From: Micromonospora tulbaghiae
GTDB lineage: Bacteria > Actinomycetota > Actinomycetes > Mycobacteriales > Micromonosporaceae
Direction: 5' to 3'
NCBI RefSeq assembly: GCF_900091605.1
Contig: NZ_FMCQ01000008.1
Span: forward strand, 300,373-364,372
Length of the DNA: 64,000 nt
Positions 16,315-24,959 of this stretch are shown here, piece after piece. Position numbers and translations under genes: made by a program. The notes beneath the pieces are model-generated. The model did not search any database. It worked only from the letters and a program-made list of their open reading frames with translations, and was not told the DNA's origin. Position 1 is the stretch's first letter, and the number at the start of each line of letters is the position of its first letter.

Positions 16315-17184
16315 ATGGCTTCCGAGCGAACCTACGGCGAGATTCCTGGCTACCCACCCGGCTCAGCCTTCAAAAACCGGGATGAGCTCGCCGCGTCTGC
16401 CGTTCACCGCCCGAACCAGGCCGGAATCTGCGGAGGCAGGGACGGCGCGGAGTCCATCGTGGTTTCCGGTGGCTACGTTGACGACGAGGACTACGGCGCG
16501 GAGCTCGTCTACACGGGCCAGGGCGGCAATGACCCGGTCACAAAGCGACAGATCGCGGATCAGCAGCTGACCCGCGGCAACCTCGGGCTCGCACGCAGCC
16601 AGATCGATGGCAACCCGATTCGGGTGGTGAGGGGGGCCGGCGGAGACCCAAAGCACTCCCCTGGAGCCGGTCTCCGATACGACGGGCTGTTCCGGGTAGT
16701 CGACCACTGGCGCGACACCGGCAAGGATGGCTTCAAGATCTGGCGGTATCGCCTGGTCGCCATCGAGAGCAGTGACCCGCCCCCGAACAACACTGGCACT
16801 GCCGGCCAGTCCGCCGCCCGCACGGAAGCCACAATCCAGCGCCTTGTGAGGAGTACGGCTGTCGCCAACGGCGTAAAGCGCCTCCATCGATACAAATGCC
16901 AGATCTGTGGAATCCAACTGTCGACACCAGCTGGCCTATACGCAGAGGCTGCGCACATCCGAGGGCTCGGAAAACCACATAACGGTCCCGACGTGGCAAG
17001 CAACGTCCTGTGCCTATGCCCGAATGATCACCTGCTTTTCGATGCCGGCGCAATCTACATCGACGTGAACGGTGTTGTCAGACAGACGGAAACCGGCGAC
17101 GAGCTTGGAAGTCTTCGGCTGACGCAGGGCCACTCGGTGGACTGGGCGCAACTGTCGTATCACCGGGAACATCACAAGCCATAA
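16315..17184 (+). CDS. SRA (YDG)-HNH endonuclease, likely modified-cytosine-dependent restriction enzyme
   Basis: This 289-residue fusion has two domains. The N-terminal SRA/YDG domain (about residues 5-165) begins YGEIPGYPPGSAFKNRDELA and shows VVSGGYVDDEDYGAELVYTG and the YDG motif at 122-124. The C-terminal HNH nuclease domain has zinc cysteines C195, C198, C233 and C235, and catalytic-type residues H214 (AEAAHIRG), N230 and H239 (LCPNDHLLFDAG). SRA domains flip out 5-methylcytosine or related bases, and SRA-HNH enzymes cut DNA bearing them; specificity here is not known. The ATG at 16315 gives the canonical N-terminus; a start six codons earlier is possible. GC and codon use are lower than in the element backbone. 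The TPR-PIN gene begins 53 bp downstream. Confidence 0.88.
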   Translation: MASERTYGEIPGYPPGSAFKNRDELAASAVHRPNQAGICGGRDGAESIVVSGGYVDDEDYGAELVYTGQGGNDPVTKRQIADQQLTRGNLGLARSQIDGNPIRVVRGAGGDPKHSPGAGLRYDGLFRVVDHWRDTGKDGFKIWRYRLVAIESSDPPPNNTGTAGQSAARTEATIQRLVRSTAVANGVKRLHRYKCQICGIQLSTPAGLYAEAAHIRGLGKPHNGPDVASNVLCLCPNDHLLFDAGAIYIDVNGVVRQTETGDELGSLRLTQGHSVDWAQLSYHREHHKP

Positions 17185-17237
17185 AGTCTAAGCGCCGACC
17201 CAAAAGCACCGACCAGATCGCGCTATACCACCGTCAA

Positions 17238-20200
17238 ATGCAAATACAGGCCCAACTAGCAAAACCGGAGTCGCGCAGGATGATAGAGGTGAGCGTTGCC
17301 GCGATTGTTGGGCTGGGCAAACAAATCGGCCCTCTCGCCAAGCTGGCCGGCCCCATGTTCAAGGTCGGCAGATGGTGGTGGGCGCGCTGGCAACGCCGTG
17401 TCGCCGCGGATGTCGCTCAACAGTCGCCATTCCCCGTCCCCAAGCGGGCCCTCCGGAAAGCACTTCGGACCCCTGAGATGCTGCGCGTGTTGGGGCCAAA
17501 CGACGAAAAGTCTGCAGCGGGCGCGGTAGCAGTCCTACGCAGCCATATGGATAGCGCCAAGGAGTGGCGCAACCTGACACCATCGGAGGCCGAGTCACGG
17601 GCCACGCGGTTAGTAGTGCTGATACAAAGCAATCTATTGGCGCGCCTGGACCCATCGCAGGCTGTTAGCGTGGCTGACTCAAGGTCACACCAGCGACACG
17701 TGGCTGAGATGGACGCGATCAACGGGATTGCCCGTTCTTTTGAGGCAGATCGGCGGCTAGATACGTTAGCCGCAGCCCTTCCTCCCTTCTTACACACCGA
17801 GATCCTAGAGAACATCGACCGTACCCCCAATCTGTCGACCCTTGCATACGCACTGGTGGATAGTATCGATCCGCGAAGCACGTTGAGCGATTGGGCGGAA
17901 TCTCCTCCACGGTGGTTGGACCAATCGACGCCACGAGCATGGATTGTCTTTGCTGAGGCGCTCGCGGCCTTCGATCTAAAGCCCGAAGCAGTGCAGGCGA
18001 TCGGAAATGCGATCGATGCTGGGATCCCTAACCGGCCATATTGGCTTGCTCGCATCGCCCTCCTGGAGTCGTTAACCCCAGCAGCGGCCGACGCACTTCG
18101 GCAGCAGGCCGGTCAATCTCAGCACCCCCTCTCTAATGCGGCGCTAGCCATAGCAGGGAACCGGTTCTCAGACGCCGCATCGGATCTGAATCAGTGGGCC
18201 CCGGATGCACCACGGGATGACAATCTCCGTTTGACTCTCAAGGCAGAGTGCGAACGTCTGCTTGGTCAGACCCAGAACCAGCTGGAGACCCTAGCGATCC
18301 TTATCGAGATGTACGAGGATGTTGCAGCTCCCCGACTGCTCCTAGCCACCGCTCTTCTCACCCGAGCACAGCGACGGGAATCTCAGGCTGTTGCTGCTGA
18401 CGTACAACGCGCCGCGGAGCTAGCGCTTGAGGCACGTGACCGCCGCAGACGTTGGCGCGGCGACAGCACCGAGGCCGCGGTACTCGCAGCTAAAGCGCTA
18501 ATGATGGCCCATGATTTGGGTCGCATGCGGTCAGTGGCAACAGCCGAGCCTATAGGCGAAGCAACAGCCGCAGAAGCGGCATCACCAGAACTAAGATCGC
18601 AAGCTGCTATCGCCGCCGCAGTTATGGGCTACCACGCGGAGGCTTTGGAACTCGTCGCTGATAACACGCCTTTTGCCGCCGCCGAAGTCGCCGCACTCAT
18701 CGCTGAAGCGAAAGACGACGGCTCCGACCGCGCCCATGCCGATATACAGAATGCATGGAGGGCCGTTTACGCAGCCGCATCTTCGGATGAAGAACGGCTT
18801 GGCGCGGCACGGGGAGCGATTTTGGCCGGCGTACCCGAGGTAGAGCTCGATAACTTGCCTGCGCAGGTCCGAGAACATCTAGAGGACACCCTCCGGCTTG
18901 CACAAGCACTAGGGCTCTCCGGTGGACCCTCTAGCCGCGATCAAATAATCGGACAACTGCGACTAATGAAGCGAAGTGAGCCGTACGCGGCTCTCAAGCT
19001 TGCAGAGCTCGTGGGGCAGACGGAGGGACCAGCCGCTGCGGCTGCGGAACTCGTTGAAGCAGCCGATTGCTTTAATGACCAGTTCTTCCGCCTGATGGCT
19101 ACGTCGCTACTGTACGAAGCCGGGCTCCACGAGGCTTCTGCTCTTGCCGCCAATGAAGCGCTTGCCAAGTCGCCGAGAGACTGGCCAGGCCGACGACGCG
19201 CCCTCATGGCTTTAATCAATGTCTCTCAAGCGCTGGGCAATTGGAGCGAGGCTGCGACTTATTCAGGCCAACTTCTTGCCCTTGATCCGCGCAATGAAAA
19301 GGCAGCATGGGCTCAGGCGCAGTCCCTTTGGAACGACGATAAGGCAGACCAAGCATGGGCTTCCTTGCGAGCGAACTTCTCGGGTTCGCCTCGTCCCTCC
19401 ACTCAGCAGGAGGGGCTACTACTCTTGCGCTTGATGCGCCAGTTCGGCGAACGACGCGACCTCATTTCTTTGGCGGTAGAGCTAATCCGCACCCATCAGG
19501 ACGACGACGACTTCGTCGCTAATGTGCTGCTGATTTCTTACATGCCCGCTTCAAGCGCCGACGACGCCGAGCCCGCCGACGAGGCGCCTGAACAGGCTCA
19601 GCTCAACGAGCTCTTTCAGAGGTTTACTAGCACTTTCCCTCAGCATCCCGCCCTGACAACCATTTCCGGGGAAGACGACGACCAGTTCCTGGCGCGGATC
19701 AAGGAAATGATGAGGCGCGGCGCGGAGGCCCGCGCAGAAGTCACCAAGCTGGTATCCGAAGACCAATGGCCTGTCGGGGCTCTGGCGATAACCTCACGCA
19801 AGCAGTACGCCTACGCAATCATCGCGCGGGGCGCCGGACACCGCTTCATCCGTTCGGCCGATCCAGCCGCGCGTACAGCATCGCGCGACACTGTCGGGCG
19901 CGCACTGGATCCGGCGGATTCATCTAGGCTACTCGTCGACGCATCGGCCATTTACACTCTATCCGGCCTCACAGACGGCGTCGCCGCGGTGCTTCGCGGA
20001 TCAATGCCCTCACAACACATTACTAGCGCTGCCCTTTACGACATACGTGGGACGCGACATGAACTGGCAATGCCGGCTGCGGGTTACCTGAACTATGATG
20101 CTGAAAGTGATGAACTGATATTCAGCGAGCCGGACGCCGAGGAAGTCAATAGGCTACGATCACGAGCCGTGGCGATGGTTGCCATAGCGGAATCTCTTTC

Positions 20201-20981
20201 TCGCTTGCCTACCACGCCGCTCAGTGATACATCGTCAAATGGTCAGCGATCAGAACCATGGCTCGGCAACATCGACGTCGCAGCACAGGGAGGATACCTT
20301 TTCTGGTGTGACGATGCCGTGCTTCGCCAATTGGCTAGGTCCCAGGGCGTTGCTGCCTTCGGAACGTTCGAGCTTGCTGAGGAGTTACTTCGGAGAGGGC
20401 GACTGTCAAGCGATCAATGGTCAAGCCTCCTGATCTCACTCGCGAGCGATTACGCAGCGGACCTGCCGTTGACAGTCGATCTGTTGAGTACAGTCGCCGC
20501 TCATGACAACTGGCTTCCCAAAGCTGCCGCGTTTGCGCTAAGTCGTCTGGAGACCTGGAACAAGCCCGAAGTCCCGAGTGAGGTACTCCGTCAAGCAATC
20601 AATAAGAATCTGACTCAACTAGACGTCGTCGAACATTGGGTACGATGTGGCGCCAGGGCGCTAACGAGTACGCGCCTAGAGCCCAGTGTTGCCGGCAACA
20701 ATGCGGCACTGCTGCTTCAATACGTGGTAAGCCTTCCTGCAACACGGCCCGCGATCATCCGTGTCGCGTTGAGTGCAATTCGGTCTGAGACCAACGTACG
20801 TGGCCTTGCCGACCCGTGGCCAGCGACCTGCCGAAAGCTGCATTCCTCTCTTCTCAGCGAGAGGGGGGAGGCAGAAGCGGCAGCAGTGGCACTGGCAGTG
20901 TGTTCGGAGCTTAACCCGGAGGACAGGAGAACGATGATGTCTGTTATTTTCGACCCCCGTCGCAGGCCACCGTCTGCCTAG
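17238..20981 (+). CDS. Very large TPR protein with C-terminal PIN-like nuclease domain, putative conflict-system effector
   Basis: This 1247-residue protein has a short hydrophobic/basic N-terminus (VGRWWWARWQRRV), then more than 700 residues of degenerate TPR helices (ALEARDRRRRWRGDSTEAAV, ALGNWSEAATYSGQLLALDP). The segment DQWPVGALAITSRKQYAYAI introduces a C-terminal domain with PIN features: LLVDASAIYTLSGL with D901, then WCDDAVLRQLARSQG (D1025, D1026) followed by AFGTFELAEELLRRGRL. This layout matches the PIN-TPR-GreABC conflict family, in which a PIN ribonuclease-like domain ends a TPR protein; I cannot see a GreA/B C-terminal domain. The start is uncertain: ATG at 17238 is longest, but ATG at 17280 has a GGAG site about 9 bp upstream. 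It follows the SRA-HNH gene on the same strand and shares its lower GC. Confidence 0.78.
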   Translation: MQIQAQLAKPESRRMIEVSVAAIVGLGKQIGPLAKLAGPMFKVGRWWWARWQRRVAADVAQQSPFPVPKRALRKALRTPEMLRVLGPNDEKSAAGAVAVLRSHMDSAKEWRNLTPSEAESRATRLVVLIQSNLLARLDPSQAVSVADSRSHQRHVAEMDAINGIARSFEADRRLDTLAAALPPFLHTEILENIDRTPNLSTLAYALVDSIDPRSTLSDWAESPPRWLDQSTPRAWIVFAEALAAFDLKPEAVQAIGNAIDAGIPNRPYWLARIALLESLTPAAADALRQQAGQSQHPLSNAALAIAGNRFSDAASDLNQWAPDAPRDDNLRLTLKAECERLLGQTQNQLETLAILIEMYEDVAAPRLLLATALLTRAQRRESQAVAADVQRAAELALEARDRRRRWRGDSTEAAVLAAKALMMAHDLGRMRSVATAEPIGEATAAEAASPELRSQAAIAAAVMGYHAEALELVADNTPFAAAEVAALIAEAKDDGSDRAHADIQNAWRAVYAAASSDEERLGAARGAILAGVPEVELDNLPAQVREHLEDTLRLAQALGLSGGPSSRDQIIGQLRLMKRSEPYAALKLAELVGQTEGPAAAAAELVEAADCFNDQFFRLMATSLLYEAGLHEASALAANEALAKSPRDWPGRRRALMALINVSQALGNWSEAATYSGQLLALDPRNEKAAWAQAQSLWNDDKADQAWASLRANFSGSPRPSTQQEGLLLLRLMRQFGERRDLISLAVELIRTHQDDDDFVANVLLISYMPASSADDAEPADEAPEQAQLNELFQRFTSTFPQHPALTTISGEDDDQFLARIKEMMRRGAEARAEVTKLVSEDQWPVGALAITSRKQYAYAIIARGAGHRFIRSADPAARTASRDTVGRALDPADSSRLLVDASAIYTLSGLTDGVAAVLRGSMPSQHITSAALYDIRGTRHELAMPAAGYLNYDAESDELIFSEPDAEEVNRLRSRAVAMVAIAESLSRLPTTPLSDTSSNGQRSEPWLGNIDVAAQGGYLFWCDDAVLRQLARSQGVAAFGTFELAEELLRRGRLSSDQWSSLLISLASDYAADLPLTVDLLSTVAAHDNWLPKAAAFALSRLETWNKPEVPSEVLRQAINKNLTQLDVVEHWVRCGARALTSTRLEPSVAGNNAALLLQYVVSLPATRPAIIRVALSAIRSETNVRGLADPWPATCRKLHSSLLSERGEAEAAAVALAVCSELNPEDRRTMMSVIFDPRRRPPSA

Positions 20982-21009
20982 GCGCGGCCAGAGCTATTCA
21001 CAAAGCCTC

Positions 21010-21690
21010 CTAAAGCAAGGCGTTCGCGAGCTCGCTCATGCTGACGATCACTGCTTCAGCTCCGGCGGACCTGAAGGCGTCCGCCTTCGTCGGTCGATTC
21101 GCATAGCCAATAGCTAAGACTCCGGCGGCATGCGCCCCTTCAATGTCAGAAAGTGAATCACCAACCAAAACACAGCGATTCGGAGCCTTTCCGAGAGCGC
21201 GGACCGCCTTCATGACCGGTTCTGGATTGGGTTTCATCCGTGCTGGCTCGGCATAAGCCCGCCCGACCACCGGCGACACGTACCCGGCGAGCCGGTGAGC
21301 GGTCAGGTAGGACGTAATGGCGCTGGCAGAATTGTTGCTTACCACTGCTACAGGTAACCCGGCCTGCCGAGCGGCCACGATGACCTCGCGACCGTACGGC
21401 GTTGGCTCGGCAGACTCGGCGGCAAGGCGCTCAGCGGCACAAAGAGCTTTCTCCACTGCCCGCGTCAGGCCCCGGTCACCGGCCGCCCCGATCCGGCGCA
21501 GAACTTCAAGTGGGTCTGGTTCGCTCGCGAGATCCGGCGGCACGTCTACCCCGCAGCCTCGGAGCACGTCGACCAACTCGGCGGCAACGTGCGGCGCCGG
21601 GTAGCCGGCAAAGATGCTGCATACCGGCCCATCGAAGTCGAGCAGCACAGCGTCTACTTGGTTAAGCAGCCGGCCGAGCTCGGCGCTCAT
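21010..21690 (-). CDS. HAD-superfamily phosphatase, coupled to the GntR regulator
   Basis: This 226-residue HAD hydrolase shows motif I DFDGPV (nucleophile and general-acid aspartates), motif II VVSNNS, motif III lysine in ARMKPNPEP and motif IV GDSLSDIEGA. The ATG at 21690 overlaps the GntR stop by 4 bp (ATGA) and has the family N-terminus; a longer frame upstream would lie within the GntR gene. It would remove phosphate from a small molecule, perhaps one linked to the repressor's ligand, but that link is only contextual. It lies tail-to-tail with the TPR-PIN gene, 28 bp away. Confidence 0.88.
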   Translation of the reverse strand: MSAELGRLLNQVDAVLLDFDGPVCSIFAGYPAPHVAAELVDVLRGCGVDVPPDLASEPDPLEVLRRIGAAGDRGLTRAVEKALCAAERLAAESAEPTPYGREVIVAARQAGLPVAVVSNNSASAITSYLTAHRLAGYVSPVVGRAYAEPARMKPNPEPVMKAVRALGKAPNRCVLVGDSLSDIEGAHAAGVLAIGYANRPTKADAFRSAGAEAVIVSMSELANALL

Positions 21691-22553
21691 GCCTCGTACC
21701 GGTAGGCGATTGTCGACCAGACCGAGTCGAACCACTGGCGGGACGCCTCCACGAACTGGGTGCCGTGGGAGGTGTCATCGTCGGTCACCGCGTAGTGGAA
21801 CAGCGGCACGTCCTTGCCCATCAGGTCATAGATCGCCATAGGCTCGCCCTTGATTGAGACGGTCCGCTCAACGACCGGGTAGAAGCCGTAGAAGACCTCG
21901 TCGCCGTTCAGGATGTAAAGCTTGAACAGCGGAGACGCCCGGTGCATCCGAACCTCAGCCGTCGCCGACCGAACTAGGCCGAGGTCACCCAGCTCGGCGA
22001 CCTGATCGATGATGCCGTCAGCCGCCCGCCGAGTGATGCGCTCGGCCCGCTCGCGTACCGCTGGGTCGTCGGACTGCGTCTCGGCCCGCGACGGCAATGC
22101 CATGGGTGCGGTCATGTCAGAGATCAGAACTCGTACCGCGATCGTCTCCGGTGCAAGCCGGCCGACACGCACCTTGTCGAGCGCCTCCGCAAGCGCGTCG
22201 CGCAGCGTCTCCCCCGAGAACCCGGCAAAGTCGATGGTGACGTGGGGCCGGTCGAACGAGGCCTCGATGTGCGGGCGCAACTCAACCGCCCGCTGCGTCT
22301 GCGCTCGGACGAAGGCCCCGCTGCCCTGTCGGGAGACGATCAGCCGCTCTGCCCGAAGCAGCTCCAAGGCTCGCTTGACCGTCTCCCGTGCTACGCCGTA
22401 GCGGGCGGCTAGCTCAGGCTGTGAGGGCAGTTTGTCGCCCGGGGCGAGCCGGCGCGTGAGGATGGCGGCCCGCAGCTTGTTGGCGATCTGCTGCGAAGCC
22501 TGCTTGGGGTCGTCGGGATCTAGCTGACCGAGGAAGTCAAGTTTCTCGCTCAC
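21687..22553 (-). CDS. GntR-family transcriptional repressor of the element (KorSA-like role)
   Basis: This 288-residue regulator starts at GTG 22553; a longer frame begins at a TTG within an operator. The N-terminal winged helix is clear (ASQQIANKLRAAILTRRLAP, GDKLPSQPELAARYGVARET VKRALELL without the gap). The effector-binding part (about 190 residues, YGFYPVVERTVSIKGEPMAI) does not clearly match UTRA, though it takes the same position. In the AICE pSAM2 a GntR protein, KorSA, represses transfer and replication, and this gene has the same place: divergent from the transfer genes with CTGACTAGCCAAG repeats between them. The HAD gene is coupled downstream. Autoregulation is likely because one repeat overlaps its own start region. 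Confidence 0.88.
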   Translation of the reverse strand: MSEKLDFLGQLDPDDPKQASQQIANKLRAAILTRRLAPGDKLPSQPELAARYGVARETVKRALELLRAERLIVSRQGSGAFVRAQTQRAVELRPHIEASFDRPHVTIDFAGFSGETLRDALAEALDKVRVGRLAPETIAVRVLISDMTAPMALPSRAETQSDDPAVRERAERITRRAADGIIDQVAELGDLGLVRSATAEVRMHRASPLFKLYILNGDEVFYGFYPVVERTVSIKGEPMAIYDLMGKDVPLFHYAVTDDDTSHGTQFVEASRQWFDSVWSTIAYRYEA

Positions 22554-22568
22554 CCGCTCACCGTAGCG

Positions 22569-22660
22569 CTGACTAGCCAAGTTAGAAAAGTTCGCCGCGC
22601 CCCCTTGACCTGACTAGCCAAGCCGGCCTACGTTCATGGCGTTGATCCTGGCTAGCCAGG
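22569..22660. promoter_or_regulatory. Three operator-like sites in the GntR/transfer divergent region
   Basis: CTGACTAGCCAAG occurs exactly twice, at 22569-22581 and 22610-22622. A related perfect palindrome, CCTGGCTAGCCAGG, lies at 22647-22660. All share the (T)G-x-CTAGCCA core. One copy lies just upstream of the GntR start and one lies between the -35 and -10 of the rightward promoter. This is the arrangement expected for a GntR repressor that controls both itself and the transfer genes. Confidence 0.75.
22605..22634 (+). promoter_or_regulatory. Candidate rightward promoter of the transfer/replication operon
   Basis: TTGACC (22605-22610) and TACGTT (22629-22634) form a sigma-70-type pair with an 18-bp spacer. 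The operator copy at 22610-22622 sits inside the spacer, so a bound repressor would block polymerase. It would drive the small AICE genes starting at 22951. Confidence 0.6.
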
Positions 22661-22950
22661 ACCAACAAGCCGAGGCGGAAGCCGGGGAAGGCAGCGCATC
22701 CGCTGCACGCCCACGGGCCGGTCGTGTGGTCGTTCATTCAGAACTTCACAGCAGAAGCGCCGCGTGGATCCGTCCGCGGCAACCCCGCCTTGAGTCACAC
22801 GGTGGCCGACCCCGGTAGATCCCGGGCGAGCGGGGCGAGCGGCCGAATCTCGGCGCGCGGCCAGCTTCTGCCTCTCATCGCACCAAGTGCGCGACCGCTA
22901 TTGGTCGCTTCTCCGTTCATTGCTCTGCATCGAGTCACCGGAGGTCTCCC
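22661..22950 (+). other. Untranslated leader ahead of the first transfer-operon gene
   Basis: About 290 bp follow the palindromic operator before the GTG at 22951. Two short open frames (60 and 76 codons) cross it, but neither has a ribosome-binding site or recognisable sequence. A small inverted repeat CCCGG/CCGGG around 22812-22828 is present. I see no other feature. Confidence 0.45.
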
Positions 22951-23196
22951 GTGAGACAGCACCTCATCCCCGTCACCGCCGAGCCGGCCGCTCAAGACCT
23001 GGCGGCCATCGAGGCCGAATGGCCGCTGATCGCCGCCGAGCTGGACGTCCTCGACGCCGAAATCACCCTGCTCTACGCCGAGGACCACGGCGGCCCGACC
23101 GCGCTGGACTGGCGGCGGCTGCGCCGGGCCGAGGCTCGAGTCACCCGCGCCGCCGCCGACCTGACCACCCGCAGCAACCCGCACCGCGCGGCCTGA
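22951..23196 (+). CDS. DUF6284-like small AICE protein
   Basis: This 81-residue protein starts at GTG 22951, with GGAGG about 6 bp upstream. It is largely helical: LAAIEAEWPLIAAELDVLDA, EITLLYAEDHGGPTALDWRR, LRRAEARVTRAAADL. This pattern matches DUF6284, a small protein found at the head of AICE transfer operons. Function is unknown. Its stop overlaps the next start by one base (TGATG). Confidence 0.8.
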   Translation: MRQHLIPVTAEPAAQDLAAIEAEWPLIAAELDVLDAEITLLYAEDHGGPTALDWRRLRRAEARVTRAAADLTTRSNPHRAA

Positions 23197-23570
23197 TGTC
23201 CCGCATCCGCGCTGCCTTTCACGATCCGGACGGGGCGCGGTACGGCATCCCCACCTACTGGTGGCGAGGTGCCCCGCCCGGCTACGCCACCCGCCGCCAA
23301 CTGACCGCCGCCGGCCTACGCCCCGGCGGACAGCCGATCGCCGCTCAGATCCTGTGGCGCGGCGTCGGCGGCACCCGCGCCGCCTACCTCTACCGGGTCG
23401 ACCTGGCCCGCCCGAAGCGCACTGCCACCCCCGCCCAGCTCCGGGCGGTCCGCGCCGCGCTGACTGCCCGCCGCACCTGCCCGACATGCCGGCAGGTCCT
23501 CGGCTACTACATCCCGCGCTCGCTGGGCGAATGCCTCGCGTGCGCCTACCCGTTGGAGGACGCAGCATGA
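23196..23570 (+). CDS. RRQRL-motif zinc-binding protein of AICEs
   Basis: This 124-residue protein carries the RRQL...GLRPGGQ segment (ATRRQLTAAGLRPGGQPIAA) and a C-terminal zinc ribbon of two CxxC pairs (CPTC and CLAC). This is the layout of the RRQRL-motif proteins conserved next to DUF6284 genes in AICEs. It may bind DNA or RNA; no role is proven. It is coupled by one base to the preceding gene and by ATGA to the next. Confidence 0.8.
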   Translation: MSRIRAAFHDPDGARYGIPTYWWRGAPPGYATRRQLTAAGLRPGGQPIAAQILWRGVGGTRAAYLYRVDLARPKRTATPAQLRAVRAALTARRTCPTCRQVLGYYIPRSLGECLACAYPLEDAA

Positions 23571-24358
23571 CCGCCCCCACGATCAACGGCACCCGCTACC
23601 CGCAGCCCATCGAAGACCTGTTGCCCGCCGCCCGCGCCCTGGACCTCCCTGACGGGGAGGCGTTCCCGTCGCGTAACCGGCTCATGCGGGAGTTCCGCAT
23701 CGGCGCACCCAAGGCCGGTGAACTGCTCGCCCTGCTCAAGGCCGAGCCCGTTGCGCCGCCGGTCGACACCGCCGAGTCGGACTCCACGAACCCGGCCGAG
23801 GCGCCGGCCGCACCCGAGCCCATCCCGGCGGTCGAGCCGGACCCGACGCCCGCGCCGGAGATCACGCCGCCCGACCTGCCGGCCGAGGTCATGCCGGTCG
23901 GTCGCCCGGACACGCCAACCCCGACCGCCCCGGCCCGCCGGGCGGTGGCCTGGCCGGTGGTGCTGCTCGCCCTGCCGGCGTTCGTCGCGATTTGGTCCGG
24001 GTGGGTCGGCCTCGGCGGACTCACCGGATTCGGCATCGTGCACCCGCTACCCGGCATCTGGGACAGCTTCTCCATCAACTCCGCGATCACCCTGCCGATC
24101 GGGGTCGAGACGTACGGCGCGTACGCGCTCTACGTGTGGCTCTCCGGCCGGGTACCCGCCCCCGCGCTGCGGTTCGCCAAGTGGTCCGCCCTCGGGTCCC
24201 TCGCCGTGGGCGCGCTCGGCCAGGTCGCCTACCACCTGCTCGTCGCCGCCGGGGTCACCTCGGCCCCCTGGTGGATCACCACCGCCGTCGCCTGCCTCCC
24301 CGTCGCGGTGCTCGGCATGGGCGCCGCCCTCGCACACCTCGTCCGCACCCACGACTAG
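23567..24358 (+). CDS. AICE membrane protein with N-terminal winged-helix-like segment (Spd/DUF2637-like)
   Basis: The 263-residue protein has three parts. The N-terminus contains a helix-turn-helix-like segment (FPSRNRLMREFRIGAPKAGE). A linker of about 80 residues is rich in Pro, Glu and Ala. The C-terminal half has about four membrane helices (VAWPVVLLALPAFVAIWSGW, SINSAITLPIGVETYGAYAL, ALGSLAVGALGQVAYHLLVA, ACLPVAVLGMGAALAHLV). This fits DUF2637/Spd proteins, which are associated with spread of the element between hyphal compartments. The ATG at 23567 overlaps the previous stop by 4 bp. Confidence 0.78.
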   Translation: MTAPTINGTRYPQPIEDLLPAARALDLPDGEAFPSRNRLMREFRIGAPKAGELLALLKAEPVAPPVDTAESDSTNPAEAPAAPEPIPAVEPDPTPAPEITPPDLPAEVMPVGRPDTPTPTAPARRAVAWPVVLLALPAFVAIWSGWVGLGGLTGFGIVHPLPGIWDSFSINSAITLPIGVETYGAYALYVWLSGRVPAPALRFAKWSALGSLAVGALGQVAYHLLVAAGVTSAPWWITTAVACLPVAVLGMGAALAHLVRTHD

Positions 24359-24447
24359 CGCCGCCCGGCGGCACGGCCCCTGGCTTCCCAACCTGCGCCG
24401 TGCCGCCGGCCTCACCCATCCGGCATCAACCATCAGGAGAGACCTTG

Positions 24448-24777
24448 ATGTTGTCACCCCGCCGGGCACTGCGCGCAGCAGCCGCCCGCCTGCGCCACCG
24501 CCGCCCCTACTGGCTCGGCACCCCGCTCCGCGCCACGATCACCGCCGCCGCGAGCGGCGGCTACACCCTGCTCATCGACTACAACCAGGGCACCGAATGG
24601 GTTGACCTGCCGCCCCGCACGGAGCCCTACGACAGGCCCGACGAGCGGGAGTTCACCGCCGTGGCCGCCGCCCTGGCCGCGCGTCGGCTGATCCGCACCA
24701 CGCCGTGGCAGATCGACGCGCACGGCCGGCTGTTCGCCCCGGTCGTCGTCTTCCGCCCTGGTAAGGCGACCCGGTGA
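24448..24777 (+). CDS. Small AICE protein of unknown function
   Basis: This 109-residue protein starts at ATG 24448, with AGGAGA about 7 bp upstream. The N-terminus is very basic (LSPRRALRAAAARLRHRRPY) and a beta-rich part follows (TITAAASGGYTLLIDYNQG). No known domain is recognised. Its stop overlaps the next start (GTGA). It belongs to the small-gene run before the DNA translocase gene. Confidence 0.7.
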   Translation: MLSPRRALRAAAARLRHRRPYWLGTPLRATITAAASGGYTLLIDYNQGTEWVDLPPRTEPYDRPDEREFTAVAAALAARRLIRTTPWQIDAHGRLFAPVVVFRPGKATR

Positions 24778-24959
24778 GCGCCCCGAAGCGGTCCGCCGCC
24801 GCGAAGTCCTCGCCGAGCGAGGACGTGTTCAAGGGCTTCGGCAAGTCCCGGGGCGGCTTCACCGGCACCGCCAAGGGCAGCGGCCGGACCTGGAACGACA
24901 ACGAGCACCGCCCGACCTCCCGTACCCCCGCGACCCGCAAGGAGGCCCGCCGTGGCTAG
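24774..24959 (+). CDS. Small basic protein upstream of the translocase gene
   Basis: This 61-residue, very polar and basic protein (MSAPKRSAAAKSSPSEDVFK, GFGKSRGGFTGTAKGSGRTW) is probably largely unstructured. It starts at GTG 24774, overlapping the previous stop by 4 bp, and its stop lies 8 bp into the translocase gene. Such small coupled proteins are common in AICE operons. No function can be assigned. Confidence 0.65.
   Translation: MSAPKRSAAAKSSPSEDVFKGFGKSRGGFTGTAKGSGRTWNDNEHRPTSRTPATRKEARRG

Noticed and set aside
22636..22954. Two short open frames (60 and 76 codons) in the transfer-operon leader
   Set aside because: No ribosome-binding site and no recognisable protein pattern; treated as leader.
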